Shown here in pieces: positions 59,838 to 64,000 of a stretch of 64,000 nt of DNA; the stretch's first letter is position 1; every line of letters begins with the position of its first letter. Location: assembly GCF_013620825.1 (NCBI RefSeq), contig NZ_NJIC01000009.1, forward strand, positions 179,866 to 243,865, in the 5' to 3' direction. The position numbers and the translations under genes were made by a program. Below the pieces are notes generated by a model. It saw nothing but the letters and a program-made list of their open reading frames with translations, was not told the origin of the DNA and ran no database searches. The DNA is from Rhodanobacter sp. PCA2 (lineage in GTDB: Bacteria; Pseudomonadota; Gammaproteobacteria; Xanthomonadales; Rhodanobacteraceae).

Positions 59838-59943
59838 GTGGCGCTGCGGATTTCGCCGCGGCCCATGCCGGGCATGGGCGTCGTGACGAGCCCGTGCCGC
59901 CGCAGGGACCACCCTGCCGCTGCCTCCGCAACGAAGACGCCGC

Positions 59944-60435
59944 TCAGCCCTTCACTTCCTCGAAGCGGTTTTCCGCACGGTTCTTGCGCACCTTGGCCGG
60001 GTCCCACACGCGTCCGTTCATGGCGATGTAGACGCCGTCGGGCAGGGTCTGCACCGCGGCCACCGCGCAGCCGATGTTGAACACCGCGTCCGAGCCCTGG
60101 AAGCGCGCGGGGTTCAGCGCGCCGGTGAGCACGATCACCTTGCCGGGGATGCCGGCCAGCACCTTCGCGGTTTCCACCATGGTGTCGGTGCCGTGCGTCA
60201 CCAGCACGTGGCGGTGCGGCTGCGCCTCGATGGTGGAACGCATCAGCGCGCGGTCCTCGTCGGTGACGTGCAGGCTGTCCTTGCGCAGGATGGGGATCAC
60301 GTCGAACTGGAACGCCACGCCCAGCTGGCCCAGGATCTCGCCGATCTGCGGCGCGCCGATCTTGTAGTCCGACTTGTCGTCGAAGTAGATCTTGTCGATG
60401 GTGCCGCCGGTGGTGACGATGGTGAGATGCTGCAT
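59944..60435 (-). CDS. Single-domain asparaginase-like protein
   Basis: A 163-residue protein that covers only the N-terminal domain of asparaginases. The nucleophile threonine is in IVTTGGTIDKIY and the second catalytic motif in LVTHGTDTMVETA. Full-length asparaginases have about 330 residues with a C-terminal domain. This short form ends soon after VAAVQTLPDGVYIAMNG. The gene is not interrupted and stops cleanly, so it looks like a natural single-domain family rather than a truncation. Whether it hydrolyses asparagine is unknown. Confidence 0.82.
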   Translation of the reverse strand: MQHLTIVTTGGTIDKIYFDDKSDYKIGAPQIGEILGQLGVAFQFDVIPILRKDSLHVTDEDRALMRSTIEAQPHRHVLVTHGTDTMVETAKVLAGIPGKVIVLTGALNPARFQGSDAVFNIGCAVAAVQTLPDGVYIAMNGRVWDPAKVRKNRAENRFEEVKG

Positions 60436-60518
60436 GGTCGAAGCCGAGTGGATGGAAAGGCCGCCAGTCTAACGCTCCGCCGTTCGCGGCCGTAACCGGC
60501 AGTTGCGCCCCGGTCGGC

Positions 60519-61076
60519 TTACGCTCGTTCCAGCCCCCATTGCCGGCAGCACGCGTCCATGGCGCGCGCCGAGGCGAGCCGGAGCTTGGGCAGGGCGAGC
60601 TGGCGATGGATTTCCGCGTAGCGCCGGCGGTTCCCCGGCGTGACGATCGCGATGTGGTGGAGCATCGCCCACGTGATGCGGTCGCGACCGCCTGCCAGCC
60701 CGCCAGCGCGCGTGCGCCCGGACAGGCACCGGTTCACGTAACGGAACAGGCTGAGCGGGGTGGGGATGTCCAGCAGGATCACGCCCGTCGCCCGGCGGAA
60801 CCGCTGCGGCATGCATCCGGAATAATTTCCGTCCATCACCCAGGCGTCGCCCCGGATCGCCTCGTCGTGCAGGGCCAGGAATTCGCCCGGAGGCCGCGGC
60901 TGCCAGTCCGTGTGCGGAAGATGGTGCAACTGGTCGAGATGGACCACCGCCAGCCCGCACTTGCGCGCGATCGCCTCCGCCAGCGTGGACTTGCCGCTGT
61001 TGGAGGGGCCGAGGATGCAGATGCGCCGCCCCAGTTCCGGCAGCGGCAGCCACGCGGCTTCGCCGGAGGGCGCCAT
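60519..61076 (-). CDS. P-loop NTPase, adenylate kinase-like
   Basis: A 185-residue nucleotide-binding protein. The Walker A motif is GPSNSGKSTLAEAI near residues 23-31, followed by VHLDQLHHLPH and DGNYSGCMPQR, as in the adenylate kinase-like proteins annotated as DNA topology modulation factors (FlaR type). The substrate is unknown. Its start overlaps the stop of the upstream acyl-CoA dehydrogenase gene by one base (TGATG), so they are translated together. Confidence 0.8.
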   Translation of the reverse strand: MAPSGEAAWLPLPELGRRICILGPSNSGKSTLAEAIARKCGLAVVHLDQLHHLPHTDWQPRPPGEFLALHDEAIRGDAWVMDGNYSGCMPQRFRRATGVILLDIPTPLSLFRYVNRCLSGRTRAGGLAGGRDRITWAMLHHIAIVTPGNRRRYAEIHRQLALPKLRLASARAMDACCRQWGLERA

Positions 61077-62716
61077 CACTCGCCCAGCAGCAGATGGGTG
61101 TCGTCCGCACCGGTATCGGCCAGCCGCAGCAGGCCGTGGCCGAGGAAGCGGCGCAGGGCGGCGGCAGGGCGGTTGTCGCCGCGCGCCTGGGCCCATGCCG
61201 CCTGCCGGGCCAGCAGCGCCGCCGCCGCGCTGCGCGCGAGCGTAAGCGCGAGGCCACGCGCGCCGGCTTCCAGCGTGGCGCGGTCGGTGGATGGCGTGTC
61301 GAGGTGGCCGGCGGCGGCGTCCAGCGCGGCGTCGATGGCGAACGCGGCGTGCGGGTCCGCGCCCTGCAGCCAGCCGGCCACCGCGCTGCGCAGGCCGCCC
61401 AGCCCGTCGCCCGCCAGTGCGCGCAGCGCATCCAGCGACAGCACGTTCGTGGTGCCTTCCCAGATCGCGTACACCTGCGCGTCGCGCAGCAGTTGCGGCA
61501 GGCCGGTGTCCTCGATGTAGCCGGCGCCGCCGAAGCATTCCATGGCCTCGGAGCAGATGCGCACGGCGAGCTTGCCGGTCCACAGCTTGGCCAGCGGGGT
61601 GAGCAGGCGCAGCAGCTGCGCCTCATGCGGCGCAGCTGCGCCGTGTTCCACGCGGCCCAGCAGCTGCGCCACCTCGAAGGCCAGCGCGAACGCGCCCTCG
61701 AATTCGGCCTGCATGTCGGCCAGCGTCTGCGCGTGCAGCGGCTGCTCGATCAGCGGGCGACCGAACGCCTGGCGCCGCGCGGCGTAGTCGCGCGCCAGCG
61801 CGATCGCCCGCGCCATGCTGGCGATGGCGCACACCGCGTTCCAGGTGCGCGTGACGTTGAGCATCGGCGCCACCTGGCGCACGCCGTTCGCCAGTTCGCC
61901 CAGCGGCCATGCGGGCAGGCCGTCGAGATGGATCTCGGCGGTGGGCAGTTCCTGCGTGCCCAGCTTGTCCTTGAGGCGGTCGATCAGCAGCCCGGGTTTG
62001 CGCTGCGCGCCGTCCATGGTTTCCACGTAGAACAGCGCCAGCGCGCCGGAGCCGGCACCGGCGCCTTCGGGGCGCGCCAGCGCCAGGGCGGCCTCGCCGA
62101 CCACGGCGGAGCTGAACCACTTGCGGCCATGCAGGCGCCACTGGCCATCGGCGCCCTGCCGCGCCACGGTTTCGGTGTGCCCCACATCCGAACCGCCGTG
62201 CGTCTCGGTCATCCACTGGCCGCTGAGCCAGAACGTCGCGGCGTCGCGGCTGAGGAAATGCGGCAGCGCGCGCTCGATCAGTGCCCGGTTGCCGGAAGCC
62301 TTCAGCGCGGTCGTCGCACCGTCGGTCATTGCCAGCGGGCAGGTGTAGAACTCGCTGGCCACGTGGTAGAGGTAGACGCGGGCGAATTCCTCCAGCCGCG
62401 CGTGCTCGTGGTTCTCGTGGCCGCTGGCGAGCACCGCGTGGCGCGTGGTGAGCTGCGGCCCTTCCTGCCACGCGGCGGTCAGCTCGATGCGGTCGACGCG
62501 CCGACCCCAGGCATCCCACTGCGTGAGCACCGGCTTGCGCCGCGTGGTCACGCCGGCCCGCTGCCACGCCATCAGCGCGTAGTCGCCCAGCGCATCGAGA
62601 TCGGCATCCAGCGCGGCACGGCGCGAGGCGGGCAGGGCGCGGTCGAGCAGCGCATGCAGCAGGCGGTCGCTGCGCCACGGATGCGGCAGTTGCGGTGCGT
62701 CTTGCAGGAATCCCAT
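61076..62716 (-). CDS. AidB-like acyl-CoA dehydrogenase
   Basis: A 546-residue flavoprotein of the acyl-CoA dehydrogenase superfamily. [33 protein letters not shown] and the C-terminal [20 protein letters not shown] and [17 protein letters not shown] match the AidB subgroup, named from the E. coli alkylation-response flavoprotein. Length (E. coli AidB 541) also fits. The start at 62716 is supported by GGAG 5 bases upstream; a GTG six bases earlier is in frame. Operon with the P-loop NTPase. The AlkB-like gene lies 56 kb away and no regulatory link is visible. Confidence 0.9.
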   Translation of the reverse strand: MGFLQDAPQLPHPWRSDRLLHALLDRALPASRRAALDADLDALGDYALMAWQRAGVTTRRKPVLTQWDAWGRRVDRIELTAAWQEGPQLTTRHAVLASGHENHEHARLEEFARVYLYHVASEFYTCPLAMTDGATTALKASGNRALIERALPHFLSRDAATFWLSGQWMTETHGGSDVGHTETVARQGADGQWRLHGRKWFSSAVVGEAALALARPEGAGAGSGALALFYVETMDGAQRKPGLLIDRLKDKLGTQELPTAEIHLDGLPAWPLGELANGVRQVAPMLNVTRTWNAVCAIASMARAIALARDYAARRQAFGRPLIEQPLHAQTLADMQAEFEGAFALAFEVAQLLGRVEHGAAAPHEAQLLRLLTPLAKLWTGKLAVRICSEAMECFGGAGYIEDTGLPQLLRDAQVYAIWEGTTNVLSLDALRALAGDGLGGLRSAVAGWLQGADPHAAFAIDAALDAAAGHLDTPSTDRATLEAGARGLALTLARSAAAALLARQAAWAQARGDNRPAAALRRFLGHGLLRLADTGADDTHLLLGE

Positions 62717-62751
62717 GGGCACTCCAGGCGTGGCCTGCCGAGGAAGATCTG

Positions 62752-62800
62752 ATCTTGCCCGTCGTTCCTGCCTTCGCAGGAATGAGGAGCAATCAGTCGA
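62752..62800. repeat. REP-like dispersed repeat, copy 3 (diverged)
   Basis: A TTGCCCGTCGTTCCTGCC string resembles the complement of the REP-like repeat at 53281, and a 7-bp hairpin (TTCCTGC 62765-62771 with GCAGGAA 62776-62782) is present. It fills the 146-bp gap between the AidB-like and cupin genes. Confidence 0.5.
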
Positions 62801-62862
62801 TCAATCAGACCTTCCCGAGGAGTATAGGCAAATGGCGGTGGCGTGCCGTGAAGCGTCCGGCC

Positions 62863-63330
62863 TCAGTCCGCCACGATCGCATCGAAATCCACCAGGTCAC
62901 CCGCTTCGCCGCGCACGTACAGGCGCTTGCGGCGGTGCGGGTAGTCGCAGATGTCCTGTTCGAGGCGCTGGCCGGCCACCAGCAGCACGAGCGGGGCGTC
63001 GCTGGTGTTGGTGATGACGTGGGCGGGACCGTTGCGCGGGAAGCCGAGGAAATCGCCGGGGCCGATGGCGTGGCTCTGCTCGTCGATCAGCGCGTGCCCG
63101 TGTCCGGCCAGCACGTAGACGCACTCTTCCTCGTAGTGATGGACGTGGTATTCGCTGGAGTCGCGGCCCGGCGCCAGCTCGATGCGATGGAAGCCGAACC
63201 GGGTGAGGCCGGTGGCGTCGCCCAGCGACTTGCGCAGGCGCAGCGCGTTCGGGTTCAGCGGGTGGGGACTGGGCACCGCCTGCATGGCCTCGATGTCGGC
63301 GGCTTTCAGCAACGCGCGGGGCTGGTTCAT
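62863..63330 (-). CDS. Cupin-domain protein
   Basis: A 155-residue single-cupin protein. Metal-ligand residues lie in EYHVHHYEEECVYVLAGHG (the first cupin motif) and the second motif is PGDFLGFPRNGPAHVITN. The family includes small enzymes and sugar- or metal-binding proteins; no substrate can be named. Stand-alone gene before DUF2069 on the same strand. Confidence 0.85.
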   Translation of the reverse strand: MNQPRALLKAADIEAMQAVPSPHPLNPNALRLRKSLGDATGLTRFGFHRIELAPGRDSSEYHVHHYEEECVYVLAGHGHALIDEQSHAIGPGDFLGFPRNGPAHVITNTSDAPLVLLVAGQRLEQDICDYPHRRKRLYVRGEAGDLVDFDAIVAD

Positions 63331-63361
63331 GCGGGTCTCCCGGTCGGTGGATGAAGCGGCG

Positions 63362-64000
<639 letters not shown>

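Overview
The window is a stretch of high-GC chromosome from a gammaproteobacterium, most likely a Xanthomonadales member of the Rhodanobacteraceae type (Rhodanobacter, Dyella, Luteibacter or Frateuria). This is inferred from the gene content (cysD-cysNC, a MetX-family homoserine acyltransferase behind a SAM-I leader, a large TonB-dependent receptor, split pntAA/pntAB/pntB, a DUF3106 protein beside an ECF sigma factor, wrbA next to DUF2069) and from small REP-like hairpins carrying GTCATCCCGGC. There are no rRNA or tRNA genes, CRISPR arrays, prophage or insertion sequences. It is ordinary chromosome, densely packed on both strands.

Layout. 0-7.3 kb: start of an ETF-quinone oxidoreductase, an amidase, sulfate activation (cysD, cysNC), an AlkB-like dioxygenase, and gcvT-gcvH. 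7.3-9.8 kb: a MetJ-like methionine repressor whose C-terminus is replaced by a histone-H1-like Lys/Ala tail, and a TonB-family protein. 9.8-21 kb: serine hydrolase, nucleotide-translocase-like transporter, CBS protein, mtgA, hslO, a GAF-GAF-GGDEF-EAL protein, an outer-membrane protein, and a first ECF sigma / membrane protein / DUF4097 operon. 21-30 kb: GTP-type PEP carboxykinase, a TetR regulator divergent from an alpha/beta hydrolase-fadE-membrane protein operon, a CPBP protease and prfC. 30-36 kb: TonB-dependent receptor, 2OG-Fe dioxygenase, cysteine synthase-like enzyme, peroxiredoxin. 36-39.6 kb: the methionine operon metX-metB-hom behind Met-box-like sites, a promoter and a SAM-I riboswitch. 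39.6-46 kb: GST, AraC/EamA pair, 5'-3' exonuclease, nitroreductase, cdd. 45-49.6 kb: transhydrogenase genes split by an oppositely oriented second ECF operon, followed by a 64-bp tandem repeat array. 50-60 kb: sufT, a two-component system, cytochrome b561, and an HME-type RND efflux operon with a DUF3240 protein. 60-64 kb: single-domain asparaginase, P-loop NTPase, AidB-like acyl-CoA dehydrogenase, cupin, DUF2069 and wrbA.

The most interesting theme is methionine control. A MetJ domain with a nearly unchanged DNA-binding ribbon is fused to a 98-residue basic tail, with a possible internal start that would also release the tail alone. About 28 kb away the metX-metB-hom operon has tandem Met-box-like 8-mers abutting its -35 element and a SAM-I riboswitch that begins at the predicted transcription start. 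A downstream hairpin can hide the metX ribosome binding site. The two SAM-dependent controls therefore appear stacked on one operon. Sulfate activation (cysD-cysNC), a cysteine synthase-like enzyme and the ACT-less homoserine dehydrogenase add to the sulfur amino-acid theme.
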